NCBI GenBank assembly: GCA_022592445.1
Contig: JABYQR010000153.1
Location: 1 to 64,000 of the forward strand
Direction of reading: 5' to 3'
DNA length: 64,000 bases
Source of the DNA: Cytidiella melzeri
Taxonomy: Eukaryota; Basidiomycota; Agaricomycetes; Polyporales; Irpicaceae
Shown here: positions 36,185-47,443 of the stretch, piece after piece
Position numbering within the stretch: the first letter of the stretch is position 1
Layout of the letters: each line of letters starts with the position of its first letter
Made by a program: the position numbers and the translations under genes
The notes under the pieces: generated by a model
What the model was told of the DNA's origin: nothing
Databases searched by the model: none
Seen by the model: only the letters and a program-made list of their open reading frames with translations

Positions 36185-39147
36185 TGATCCCGATCATATC
36201 TTTTCATTGCCTGCTTCCACGTCTGTGGATATTCATTGATTGAATAAGCAGTAATTGAATTAAGAGTCTCGTCATCAATTTCTGCAGAATCATCATCATC
36301 AGTTAAGCCTCCTGATAGAGTTTGATGTTCTGGACCCGGTTCAACGGAAGGTGATCTCGAGGGTTGACGTGATGACGTTCCTGATCGCAAAGGTATCCGT
36401 AATCTGGATGGCCCTGCAACCGGAGATCTCGCGCGTATTCTCGAGTTCCAGTCAGCTCTCAAACGAAGCTCATTTTGTTCTTCCTTTTTGTCCTTAGCCA
36501 CTTGCTTTTCTAAAGCTTTCTGCATATCCACCGGCTGCATGGAAAGTTTAGGATTTTTTCCAGCAGTTGAACGTTTGTTCTGGTTGATAGGTGGTGGCAA
36601 AGGTGGTTTAGGCTTAGGTCCTCGTTTGATTTGTTGTTGTGGTTCTTTGTCAAGAACCGGAGCTGAAGGGAATTGCTGCTGTTGTCGAGAAGGATGAGTA
36701 GGTGCTTGGTGCTCTGGATGATCATCATCTCCATCATCAGAATCTTGGTGACCTTGTTCATCATTCTCTTCAAAAGGTGAAAAATTATCGTGTGGAGGAA
36801 CAGTGTTATTATCACTGTTATCGCCGACTAAAGATTGTTTGGAAGGAGTAATATCTTTACGATACGGGAAATGAGTCTCGTCAAATACTGCATCGCGAGC
36901 AATGACGATTCGCTGTTTATCCCAGAACCGGTAACCCTTTACACCCGGTTCATATCCAACGAATATCATAGGAGTTGCTTTTGGTGACAACTTGTTCTGA
37001 CGACTCTTGATCGGTACGTGGACGTATGCACGACATCCAAATACACGAAGCATTGAGATATCTGGTTTTATACCCAGAAAACTCTCTATAGGTGTCTGCC
37101 AGATTAATCGTACATTAGGTAGACGGTTATTTAAATATACCGCTGCTTCGCAAGTAAGCTTCCAGAAACCATTTGATAACCCAGCTTGCTGACGCAATGC
37201 TTCGGCTTTATATTTTATGGTCTGTTGCCATCGCTCAGCTCTACCATTTTGTTGTGGAGTATACGGAACAGACATTTGTAATTCTATTCCGTGTTCCTTC
37301 AGATAATCCTTGAACTCATTATTAATGAACTCTGTTCCACCATCACATCTGAATCTCTTCATCTTCTTTCCTGTTTGGTTTTCGGCCCATGACTTGTATT
37401 CTTTGAATCTTGTGAACGCTTCATCTTTGTGCTTGAGATAATAGAGCATCCCATGACTAGAAGCATCATCAAGACAAGTCATACCGTATTTGTAACCATC
37501 AATAGAAGTTGTAGAATATTCAATGAGATCGGAATGAGTTAATTCAAGGACTTCTGTAGCTCTCGACATAGATGGTGGAAATGGTTGTCTCTTTCCTTTT
37601 CCAACTTGACATCCGTGACAAGGAGAAATTGTCGATGGAATAGGAATCTTTTCTTTTAATCCCTTTGTTCCTTTGTGAAGATTTTCGACAATCTTATTCC
37701 CTGGGTGTCCTAGTCGATTATGCCACAACGTGTAATCATTATGACTAACTTTATTAATTGAGTCTATCTTCCTGACTAGACGTCCTTTAATCCAATAAAG
37801 TCCGGCATGATCAGGTTGACCATTTATAATCTCTTTTCCTTCATTATAAATTGTCCATCCTTTCGATGTAACACTGCTGGTGCATCCTTGTTGCAGTGCT
37901 CTAGAAGGAGAAAAGAATCTTGTAGTCGCATCTGGTATATAGAGGACATTGTTCAAAGTTGTGCGATGTATTTTATCTTTCACAAGGACCGTGTCAAGTA
38001 CAACCGTTCCTTTTCCCAATATTTTGACAGTCATATCTTTACCTGCTACAGAGCATGTACCTGCTACCGTTGCTGGTTGATACGAGATAAAGTCGTCAAT
38101 TTCATTGGTTATGTGACTAGTAGCACCACTGTCGATGAGCCATTCAACGCTTTCAGTCTCACACGTGGAATACAGAGAAACGTTGATGATTTCATTATCG
38201 TGCTCGAAGACAGGTTTGGTATCTACTTGAAGATTATTTACAGTCGCTTTGTCTTTGCCTTTGCCTTTGGACTTCTTTCGTTGTCCTCCTTTCTTTCCTT
38301 TATTCTCCTTGTTACCCTGCTTGTTGTTGGTAGAAGATCCTTGCTGATTATTTCCATTACCGCGAGACTTGTTCTGGTTAGGTTTCCCTTTATCCCAGTG
38401 CTGACTCGTAGTATGGTTAGAAAGCCCACACTTCTTGCATTTTTCCTTCGGTAAACGCGTGGTCTGCGTAATCCGATTCGCATTTTCACTGTTTGAACCC
38501 TTTCGACGTAACTCTTCCGCAAGTATCTTGGGGATGAGCGTGTCAAACTTAATTTCTTCGGGTTTTGCAACAGTGCCAATGTATGCAGAAATGGCGGTTT
38601 CATATGACGTTGGTAAAGCCCACAAAAGAATATGAACTTTAATTTGATCATCAAGGTCTAACCCAGCAACTTTGGTATCTCCAATCTTAGTACGGAAGCC
38701 TTGAATTTGTACGTTCATATCCTTAGACTCATCAAAAGTTGAGCTAAGTAGGTTTCTGAACGCAACAGAGCTTGCTAAGACTGATGTCTTCTCAAAATCT
38801 GTTTTCAACTTCTTCCACACTGCGGAGGCCAAATCCTCTCCTTCAAGATAGGATTGCAAAGTAATGTCAAGGTAAATATTGAAATAAGCTAAAGCGCGTT
38901 GGTTCCGAATTTCCCAATCCTTAAGTTCCTTCTTCTCATCAGAAGTGTCAGGAGGTGCAGTAGTCGTACCAGAACCTGAACTGGTTGCAGCTGCTGCGGG
39001 TAAGGTAGGTTTTGTTTCGGTTCCATTCACGATTAACCAAGTGTTTGAATATCTGAACAAGCCAATCATAGCGGTGGACCATTTCTTGTAGTTTGAACCG
39101 TCAAAGACGATCATTTGACTACCGCTAATCTTTCCTGGTTCAGCCAT
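36145..39147 (-). CDS. Copia Gag - protease - integrase polyprotein
   Basis: This open frame of 1,000 codons starts at the ATG at 39147 (MAEPGKISGSQMIVFDGSNY). Gag (UBN2-like) is followed by a zinc knuckle variant CKKCGLSNHTTSQH, a C-C-H-H pattern where C-C-H-C is usual. The aspartic protease motif is WLIDSGATSHIT. The GAG-pre-integrase zinc site has LWHNRLGHPGN and CHGCQVGKG. The integrase catalytic triad sits in THSDLIEYST, FRCDGGTEF and PQQNGRAERW. A GKNP/Pro-rich spacer leads toward the reverse transcriptase. The frame ends at 36145 through a frameshift rather than a designed stop. Confidence 0.93.
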   Translation of the reverse strand: MAEPGKISGSQMIVFDGSNYKKWSTAMIGLFRYSNTWLIVNGTETKPTLPAAAATSSGSGTTTAPPDTSDEKKELKDWEIRNQRALAYFNIYLDITLQSYLEGEDLASAVWKKLKTDFEKTSVLASSVAFRNLLSSTFDESKDMNVQIQGFRTKIGDTKVAGLDLDDQIKVHILLWALPTSYETAISAYIGTVAKPEEIKFDTLIPKILAEELRRKGSNSENANRITQTTRLPKEKCKKCGLSNHTTSQHWDKGKPNQNKSRGNGNNQQGSSTNNKQGNKENKGKKGGQRKKSKGKGKDKATVNNLQVDTKPVFEHDNEIINVSLYSTCETESVEWLIDSGATSHITNEIDDFISYQPATVAGTCSVAGKDMTVKILGKGTVVLDTVLVKDKIHRTTLNNVLYIPDATTRFFSPSRALQQGCTSSVTSKGWTIYNEGKEIINGQPDHAGLYWIKGRLVRKIDSINKVSHNDYTLWHNRLGHPGNKIVENLHKGTKGLKEKIPIPSTISPCHGCQVGKGKRQPFPPSMSRATEVLELTHSDLIEYSTTSIDGYKYGMTCLDDASSHGMLYYLKHKDEAFTRFKEYKSWAENQTGKKMKRFRCDGGTEFINNEFKDYLKEHGIELQMSVPYTPQQNGRAERWQQTIKYKAEALRQQAGLSNGFWKLTCEAAVYLNNRLPNVRLIWQTPIESFLGIKPDISMLRVFGCRAYVHVPIKSRQNKLSPKATPMIFVGYEPGVKGYRFWDKQRIVIARDAVFDETHFPYRKDITPSKQSLVGDNSDNNTVPPHDNFSPFEENDEQGHQDSDDGDDDHPEHQAPTHPSRQQQQFPSAPVLDKEPQQQIKRGPKPKPPLPPPINQNKRSTAGKNPKLSMQPVDMQKALEKQVAKDKKEEQNELRLRADWNSRIRARSPVAGPSRLRIPLRSGTSSRQPSRSPSVEPGPEHQTLSGGLTDDDDSAEIDDETLNSITAYSINEYPQTWKQAMKRYDRDQWFVAAQDKLILK

Positions 39148-41324
39148 TATAACCAAAAGCAATCAAGGATCAAGTCGTAGTACGGAATGTACACTTCAGA
39201 GATATGAGGTACTACAGGTGCAATTACAGGTGATGACGTCTGTTTAGAAGTTTCTTCTAGAAGATCTTCGACTTCGGTGTTTTCTCCGGAATCTGAGTTC
39301 TTATCTAGAGATTGACTGGATGTGTCACCAATGTAAGTTGTGCCTGTGATGATCTCTGATGGTTCCTGATCTATTACTACTTCTGGTTCGTTGTTCTGTG
39401 GTTCTGATTCTCGACGATTTGCTAAGTCTAGAAGGTATGAATTGACTAAAGCAGGTACGTCAAGATGCGGTACAGATCCTATGTAACCTCTAATGAGTTC
39501 TTTCTGATGTTCAAAAGGTTCAAGATATCGGTCCTGTGTTACCAATGCAATAATTCTATAAACTTCGTTTAAATCTGCTTCAAACGAATATCTATAGCGG
39601 TTAGGGCACGGTTGTGTTTCACAGGGTCTTGCAACACTGTCGACGTCACAAAAGTTCTCTGAGTCAAAGAGGTGCAATTCGGAATTCGTACACGCTAATG
39701 AAGCCAGAGTACAACGTTACAAACTAAGTAAAGAAAAGTCATAAAAGTTCGTCAGAATGCGCTACGTGATGGTCGTGACTCGAAGCAGAACAGAGAGAGA
39801 TAGAGAAATATACAAGTACACTACGGACTACGCTAATGAAAATGACCGTTTGTAAAAGTATAAAGTACACATCGCGATATTTTATAGTATACAGTGCGCG
39901 GTATAGTTCGATTTGCAGAGAGTCCGTTCAAAGAGAAGACGATCCAGGCTCTAAAGAAGGCTCGAGCGCAGCGGGCTCGATCTTTACCTCCTTCATTTTA
40001 CCTTTGAACTCTTCCTCCCTATGAAAGATGCTCATCCAGTCTTCCTTCTTCTCCATACGTCTCTGAGTCAGCCAGACCAGCTGGTGATCGCTAAGATGAT
40101 CGCGACCATTGAAGACCTCCATCGCTGTGTGAAAGTCCGCAACTGAGATGAAGTAGTGTTCCAGATGTTATCACAGTCCGGCCACTGTCCCCTCTTGAGT
40201 TGAGGTAGATCGGGCACAGGCTGTATCTCTTGATCCTCTGAGACTTGGCAAACTCTTCCAACTCCTCACCATCTCCGATAGTGTCGCATTTGTTCCCATG
40301 CTACGACCATCGTGTCGACGAGTCCCCTAGAGCGTAGACAGCTCATTGGGCGTATAGTTGGGTGGTTGACGTGTTGCATAGCGAGGATGGAACAAACCTG
40401 CTCCGGCCTGAATACCTCCCCCTTTGGTCCATCCACGCCATAAACCATACCACACGATAGACAGGCGAAGCCGGCCTAGTGTCGGTACGATCGACGTGGA
40501 CCCAGTCGTCGAATGAGAAGGTGGGAACGACTGGTTGGGGAGCGAATACCGTTGGCCATTCATCTTCAACCTGTCCCTCCTCCTGAGTAGTGGAGGACGG
40601 AACCGGAGTAGGCTCGGCAGCAGAAGCGGCCTGGACTACTGGTTCTGAAGAATCATGAGAAACTGGTGAACTGATATTTAAACCGTTCATACCATCAACG
40701 ATATCCGGAATGACCGGTGTAGGCGGATTGACCATTGTAGAAGAAGTCTGTGGAGATGCAAAATTATTTAATGCTTGGGCAACCATGTCCCAAAGCGATA
40801 ATCCTGCACTCACAAAAGGCGGTGGCATTGGAGTAGGATGACGATGGGATGAGGGTGCGACGGCGACGCAGATCGGCGCGGAGGTGCAGCATTAACCCTG
40901 GAAGAACTTTGGGTTTGATGCGCCCTGATTTCCGCACTGACATTACGAGGCCTTCGTCTGTATAAATCCAATTCCGCCTCACGATTGGCTTCATCGATGA
41001 TACGATTAACCTCTCGGAGGTGCCTTTGCCTGTCACTCTGCCTGAACCTGTCCCAGCCATGACGACCGAGAAGGCTGTACTCCATCGATTCCATGCGCCG
41101 ACTCCGTCCCTGTCAACGTAGTTGACATTGATCCTGGCATCCTGAGCATCGGTTTGACTCATACGGATAGAGATGGGAGTTGCTGAACTCCTTATCTCCA
41201 TAACGATGGGGTGACCCATACGGTCAAACCGAGTGTAGTCATGAACGCGGTAGGGATCATTGGGAGAATGGGGAGCGAAGCGGGCATTGACGCGACGGGA
41301 AGTGCGGCGAGAGTTGTTCGGCAT
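39147..41324 (-). pseudogene. Extra decayed coding region in the Copia leader
   Basis: Between the primer site and gag lie about 2.2 kb of coding-like sequence on the element strand. It starts at the ATG at 41324 (MPNNSRRTSRRVNARFAPHS). It continues in changing frames through EVNRIIDEANREAELDLYRR, NFASPQTSSTMVNPPTPVIP, FSFDDWVHVDRTDT, EVFNGRDHLSDHQLVWLTQR and a last open frame (39677-39147) that is acidic and Ser/Thr-rich. I recognise no domain. The frame changes could be decay or unspliced introns. The last frame ends in TAA overlapping the gag ATG (TAATG at 39149-39145). Copia elements usually have a short leader, so this is added sequence, perhaps a captured host gene or a duplicated gag. 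Confidence 0.5.
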
Positions 41325-42100
41325 CTTCAAAAATATAATGGTCTGGAAGAAAGAATCGAAAGTATAAGATTTATGTCGTCGTATTCAATCCACAACACTT
41401 TCCTTGAGAAAGTCCTGGGGATTGCTAATGGAAAAGTCGAATGTGAGTAAAAGTTTTCCACAAGTGATTCAAGACGAGTATGACCACTTGCAACTTCGAC
41501 TTCTACCAGTCGGTATGATACGACGAAAACATAATGGCGCATGTAAGAAACACCACGAAGTATAGGAGAGTCCACAATCTCCGTGATACCAAAAGTAAAA
41601 GTGGACGACATGCCTCAAGAAATTCTACAGCTACAAAAAGCGGCGATTTCTAATTCCAGGACTGACTGACGTGCGCCAACACGAAGGTCCTAGGCCTCTA
41701 AGTCACGAGCTTAGAGTGCCACTCAACACTACCCTCCTATTGTACTACTCCGCCGATCTACCACTTGTACAAGTGGGAGCTTGTTCCTCCACCACCGGAT
41801 TTTACACTGCGTGTTAGGCAGATTCCGCGTAATGCACGACTCGTTAAAGTCGAGAACCACCAAGGGTGGCTTAAGTATTCAGCTGGGTTGGGAGTGCGTA
41901 CGCAAGGGGCAAGTAGGTGAGGGAATTAGCTGTAGAAGATCAGTTGGGAATATTGTATTCGAAGCTGAGGCAGTCAACCAGTACAACTCTACTACTACTA
42001 TGTGGCCAAACAAAGTAAAGTAGAGAAACTTACTTATAAGAAAGCTTGGGGGATACTGGTTGGTGGATGTCGTTGAGAGTGTGGATGTAGTTAAGTTAAA

Positions 42101-42117
42101 AGCCGGGGCTCATAACC
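42101..42117 (-). other. Primer binding site, initiator tRNA-Met anticodon arm type
   Basis: Next to the 5' LTR the minus strand reads GGTTATGAGCCCCGGCT. Its first 12 bases are complementary to GGGCTCATAACC, the conserved anticodon arm of initiator tRNA-Met, not to a tRNA 3' end. Drosophila copia primes from an internally cleaved initiator tRNA-Met in the same way. Confidence 0.7.
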
Positions 42118-42677
42118 TAACAAAGTGGAATATGTGTGCGAGGGGTAGAGGCTGTTAAGCTTCGAAGATGAGTCTTATTATTCTTGCTGCTTCAGCAGCT
42201 CTGCTTATATACATGTCTGTATCTACTTATGTAAGCGACTACTATACATGTCTACTTCAGCTATTCTACTGTACTACTAAGTGCATGACTCATGCATGAC
42301 TCATGCTATGAGTGCATGACTCATGCATGACTCATTGTATGACTAGGTTCAGCACTTGTACCAGAGGCGTACATAATGAGTAAATGACTCATGCTAGTAC
42401 TTGTCCTCAGATGTATGCTTTAGGCATCCTCTGGAGTCATATGTGCTTTCCATGTCATTTCCTATGCTACTAGAACACAGGCGTACATATATGTATAGTA
42501 TACTACAACCCATATCTGTACGTCTCAGCTAATGTGATGGTTACTACTAGAGTTTCCATATACGGCTGCATAATTCCCATACTAAGACTGTGGGAACTCT
42601 GCTACCTTAAGCGTCCTTGTAATAAGGCGTGGGAAACTACATATCATATCATATTATTATATTATATAGTTTTAACA
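42118..42677 (-). repeat. 5' LTR of the Copia element
   Basis: This 560 bp partner of 34104-34664 is followed on the right by the second GCTAC (42678-42682). On the minus strand an AT-rich start with TTAAAACTATATAAT supplies a likely TATA box for the element's transcript. Confidence 0.9.
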
Positions 42678-42682
42678 GCTAC

Positions 42683-43352
42683 GTTCAGTAGTGTGTGCTT
42701 GAGTAGAGTGAAAGTAGGTGTGGATTGGAGTAGCTACAGACATCCTTACATACATGTAGATGGAGCTACATACAAAAATAGTACAAACTAGAGAAGTCAT
42801 AAATTATACATACAGAGTATATATGGTGGCTATTAGTTGCCACATCTATGGGGAGTATAAGTACTGTATATATCAGGGCAGGGCGGATGGGGCTGGGACA
42901 TGTGACAAAAAGTTCCTAGCGGATGACCGGATGGGACAGGTTTCATCTGTGACGCGCGCAAAAGAACAGGATTCCAGTTTATACTGCAAACCACTGTAAA
43001 CCACAAGCAGGCACTTCTCCTTTGTCCTCCTGGTTATTTGACCGCTATGCCCAATTCGCCAAGGCGTCACATCTTCGCTTTTGCTTTTGTCACGTTGGCC
43101 GAACATGATGCATGATGCATGAGGACTTGTGCGACAGTTTGTATCAGAGCGCGCGAAGGTCTCCTCCAGGAGAGCGAAATAATTACACCGCCCCTCCTTA
43201 CATGCTTCCAGCAAACAGAATCTACATAAAAATTGGCTAATCTGCGTGAGCAGGATTACATATGTCTAGACCTCACGCTCGCTCGTCAGATACAAGGTCG
43301 ACATCGAAAAGCGAACTGAGGCCCACCGTGCTTCTTTTTCACGTCCTCCAAG
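42683..43352. other. Intergenic region right of the Copia insertion
   Basis: This 670 bp lies between the transposon and the 3' end of the thiamine gene. No gene is recognised. It includes a short CATGATGCATGATGCATGA palindromic repeat near 43105-43125. Confidence 0.45.
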
Positions 43353-45475
43353 TTACAGCAGATTCAAAGCCATGTCCCAAAATCCTTTTTCTAGCCTTGT
43401 ACACCGCTCCCAAACAGCTCGCCATTCTTCAAAGCGGGCTGGACTTGGAGGATCTGCCGCAGCAATAGCCTCCATCGTAGCTACCAGACACAACTACACG
43501 TCAGCAACCTTACACGTACCAAAATGAGGAATCAACAGTATCAATACTCTCACCTATACCAACCTTCACGGCGCTCTGGTATTGTTCACCGCCGTAGTCG
43601 TCCATCCAATGCGCGTATGGGTTCCCGTCGACGACAACCCACGTTCCTTGTTTCCGCGCTTCTCTCTTCAGCCACAGCCCAACCTCACCGTAGCCCAAGA
43701 GACAGGCAGCGGCAGCCATCGTCAACTTTGTCGCGTCGCCTGCGGACCACGATCATTGAACGTGTCGTTCGACCCCCCAGAGTACATTCGGCGTACCTTG
43801 AATACCACAATCAATGATGTACGCTCCATATGCAGTTGTCGCAGGTGACTCTACTGTCGCGAGGAGTTCAGCCTCGCTTATGCCCCATTTCGCGCAAAAA
43901 CCTTTGTGGGTGGAGATTTCGTTGATGACGTTCATGATGGTGTCCGTGGCAGACTGTATCGCAGCAAAAGAGGTGGATTTCGCAGCGAGAAGGCTATGTC
44001 AGTGTGTCAACTTCATGTTCGGTTTCGCTCTCTGGCATAAATTTAGCATACCCGTACGCCCTTGCGTAATACCTCAAGTACAGGTAGTCTTGCCTTGGAA
44101 CCGTTGAGCGAGGTCTTTAAATGTAAAAAGATGAGACAACGTACTTTATAAAGTGCAGGAAACACTCCTTGGGAAGCGTCCCTTTGGCTAGCTGTTTCAC
44201 AAACTCGTGCTGTACATATTCTTTCCATATGCCCGCAGTGGACTTGATGAGCATCCGGATTAAGGGATGCGGGTCACTTGGTGTCGGCCTGTCAGATGAT
44301 ATGTTCAGAGTGAATGCTCAGGCAAGAAGTGGAGCGTGTATGAAATACCTAGGGATAACTCGAATGGTAAACGAATGCATGTGGTTCAAAGGACCGTGCC
44401 CTCTGCCTCTCGGGGATGCGGTTTCGATGGCACGATGAGTGTATTCAGTGGCAAAAGTCGTAGCTTCATGGACTTGTTTGTCTGTCAGCAGGTACGGCTG
44501 AGAAAAGGTGACTATGAAGACGCACCGGTCCTGTTGCGACTGAGCTCGCATGACAATGCTGCGGACAGAGTGCAACCTGTTCCATGAGTGCTTTTGGAGT
44601 TGATCCGAGGACGCAGGAAGAGAGTGGGCCCTTCGGTACCCTGTAGCACATCTACGACAATATCGCGGCCTGCATAATCATCCTCTGCTATCTGCAGTAT
44701 TTCCAAGTTCTCGTCATATAACCCGTTGGAGACTATCCGGAGATCTGGTCTTGCTGCTTTGAGTCGCGCTACGTCGTCATAGGATACGGTGAGATGTCCA
44801 CCTTTGAGGAGGACGTTCGTAGGACCAAGTGTAAGGAGCTTTCGAGCGGCCACTAGCATGCCTTCAACGTTTGTGATCGTTGAACCATCTAAACCTCGAG
44901 CAGATAGGATAAGCTCTGCCTCCGCCTTGTTAGGGGTGAGGAGAAACGTGAAGGGAAAAAGCTCCGTGACGAGGACATCGAGAGCGTCGGACTGCAGTAG
45001 GGTATGTCCAGATGTCGAAACACATACAGGATCGCAGACCAGCGGCGGCATTGATTCACTACCGCCCGGATACTGCGATTTTAGGATGCCTACAACCGCA
45101 CGGATAGACGCTGCGTCGAACAACATTCCCGTCTTTATCGCCTTGATATCGATGTCATCCAGCACGGAGCGTAACTAAAAGACCATAGTAAGCGTTGATG
45201 TCGTCGATGAACATATGCCACTCACTTGTTGCTCGATGAAGGCAGGAGGCGAGGAGTGTACTGCTTGAACACCCACGGTGTTTTGTGCGGTCATCGCAAC
45301 GACCACGCTCGTTCCATAGCAATTGTGGGCTGTGAAAGTCTTCAGATCTGCCTAGGAGCAGCTTTGAGTTCTGGATATGTGTGTCAAGGAACTGGTCACG
45401 TACTTGTATGCCAGCACCACCGCTACTATCCGTTCCAGCTATCGTCAACACGGCTGGCTGGTCTTCGGTCGACAT
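43353..45475 (-). CDS. THI20: HMP/HMP-P kinase fused to TenA (THI20-type)
   Basis: The N-terminal ThiD part phosphorylates hydroxymethylpyrimidine twice for thiamine synthesis. The C-terminal TenA part hydrolyses thiamine breakdown products for salvage. The ATG at 45475 begins MSTEDQPAVLTIAGTDSSGG, the substrate loop. After introns come DLKTFTAHNCYG, DIKAIKTGMLFDA, PLVCDPVCVSTSGH, LTPNKAEAELIL, VLLKGGHL and the anion hole/catalytic STHGTGCTLSAAL. The TenA half shows HPLIRMLIKSTAGIWKEYVQ, LPKECFLHFIKQDYLYLRYY-ARAYG, SPATTAYGAYIIDC, and YGEVGLWL. It ends at 43353 with WDMALNLL. The order matches yeast THI20/21, which is a normal fungal fusion. I saw no TPP riboswitch in or upstream of the gene. 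Confidence 0.93.
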
Positions 45476-47443
45476 GGCTTTGCGAAGCAGGTTGTGGTCG
45501 AGGACTGAGGACTAACTACCCAAAGTCCTGTCAAGCTACGAGATATTCGCGCCAAAAATCGGCCGACATCAATATCCACAACGCAACTCTTTCCAGCAGT
45601 CGCTGAGCCACTGCCCAGCAGCGTCCTACTGCTTTTCTTCCTACGTATCATCGATGTAGCGATCTTGAGGCATAGGCTGGCACAAGTTGCTGGAAAGGGT
45701 GCATGAAGTGCAGCGCGCCGTAGTGTCACTTCGGCGTAGCGTCGGATAAAATAATTGTCCAACACCAACTCGTCGACGACGTACTTAGCAAAGAGCGTAC
45801 CAACACTCGCAGAGTCGAGCATTGTCAAGTCTCGGGAGCGACAACAAAAGTTGTATACATGCACACAAGGTGAATAGAATGTCCATGCCGAATATTCTGT
45901 AATGTTTACGGTTTGAAGCCACCTTTGGACAGACCTCAACCACGTACATGACTGTGCCGTTGCAAGGCATCGTCTGCCATCTGCTGCTCAGCCTCCGCCG
46001 CGTATTTTTAGCTGAGTTATTGATTCTATCACAGTGTGAAGAAACAAGGCGGAACGTACACGTTTTACACCACGTGAAGTCGTCGAAGGACTCCGCGACT
46101 CTCAACCCGTCTTCGGACCACGTCTACGCATAGAACAAGATGCACACTTTTACACGCTTAGTCCGGCCATGTGGACTTGGACTGCGCAAGAAACAGTATC
46201 TTAACTGTCTCTCTTCCATCCAGAATGTCCTCACATAACTGCTCATTCAGCTGCCCTTCTTGTAGAATGCACCGTCAGCAAAGTGCAAGCTGCATGATTT
46301 GAATGCGAACATAAGCATATACTTCAAGGCGAGTCGTTAGGCCTCGCTCCAGGTACTTGAAAGCCAACTGATTTTTGATTCATCCCTGGCTGCTCGTGCC
46401 CATTCATCGATATGGTAATATAGCCCATTGCGTAGAAAGTGACGGCGTGAAGCAGCTCGCTTTGCTGCCCCAGTTTCTTTTACGAGCACTTGTCATACGT
46501 TGGATATGACAGTGAACGCTCTCGTTTGGGTTCTGCGCAGCGATGTCATGACTGCGGCGACGCAGCTGCCCGCCATGTCTGCTACAACGGAGTCACGGCT
46601 CAAGAAAACAGTAGAATGGGTAACAACATGGGATACCAATAAAGGCCACGTGTATGTGCATTAAGCCGCATGACAAAGGCGACGAGCGAATTCTCAAAAC
46701 GCAGCCGAAGCTCAGGTCAGTCAGAGCCCTCATATCTACGCTCATTCCCAGTCTTTTGACATCTGCCATTTGTTTATAGCTCTCGTGCGGCCCACTGCTG
46801 CCACTGACCCGTTCAAACCAGCAACTTTTGAACTGTCGACGAGCGGTGCACTGTTCGGGAGCAATTTCTAATGTCGAAGACATCTGATCGTTTTTGGACT
46901 ATGGGATTTGGCGTTTGGCGCGACAGCCATGAGAGCGTTAGCACGAAGTCCCAAACATACGAGTAAGCTTCGTTCGTCTTTGATGAACATCCTGAGCCAC
47001 TGACCGAATGTGATTGAGAAAGGTTGAGCGGCGTATACAATTGAGGTGTTCATTATGTTGGTCTCAAAGACGCGCTGCCGGCATCACAGCCCCTCGAATA
47101 CAGCACCCGCCCTTGCTTGTGTACAAAGACCTAGAATCAAATATATCGCTGGCCGTACGTGTACGACGTCCACTTTGACCTTCCCTTGTGTCTCACTCAA
47201 TCTCTCTGTGCCCAACTTTGCTGTCGGTCCACAATGCCTCAAAATCCCAGCCAATGGTGTCTCGACGCTTTATGATCAAATGGACTACGAGTGCCCTACC
47301 CATGGCCAACCTTTTGTCCAACAGCCAGCTCAGTAGAGCTCTTGCCCGAACTATGGACGTCTGGCGCTTACCAAGTATGTGTACTGAGAAGTGCATAAAA
47401 CCAGGCTCGGACAAGGTGAGTGGGCATCCTACTGAACCCCACC
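45476..47443. other. Gene-free divergent region between THI20 and P450-A
   Basis: This 1,968 bp separates two divergent genes. Short frames on both strands overlap each other and carry no domain. I find no tRNA-like or transposon sequence. It must contain both promoters. Confidence 0.4.

Larger units (their letters stand above)
34104..42677 (-). mobile_element. Ty1/Copia LTR retrotransposon, complete but frameshifted
   Basis: The element is 8,574 bp, flanked by GCTAC on both sides (34099-34103 and 42678-42682). Its two ~560 bp LTRs differ at only a few positions, so the insertion is recent. Read on the minus strand, the order is 5' LTR, primer site, a long leader with extra coding sequence, gag-protease-integrase, reverse transcriptase-RNase H, polypurine tract and 3' LTR. 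Integrase before reverse transcriptase defines the Copia (Pseudoviridae-type) order. Three frameshifts in the polymerase half make it non-autonomous. Confidence 0.95.

Noticed and set aside
43353..45475. Possible TPP riboswitch in the thiamine gene
   Set aside because: CTGAGA-like words occur but the conserved ACCTGA...GGATAATGCC half is absent in or upstream of the gene.
45445..45939. 164-codon minus-strand frame overlapping the THI20 start
   Set aside because: It has no recognisable domain, it overlaps the well-supported THI20 first exon in another frame, and no splice model extends it.
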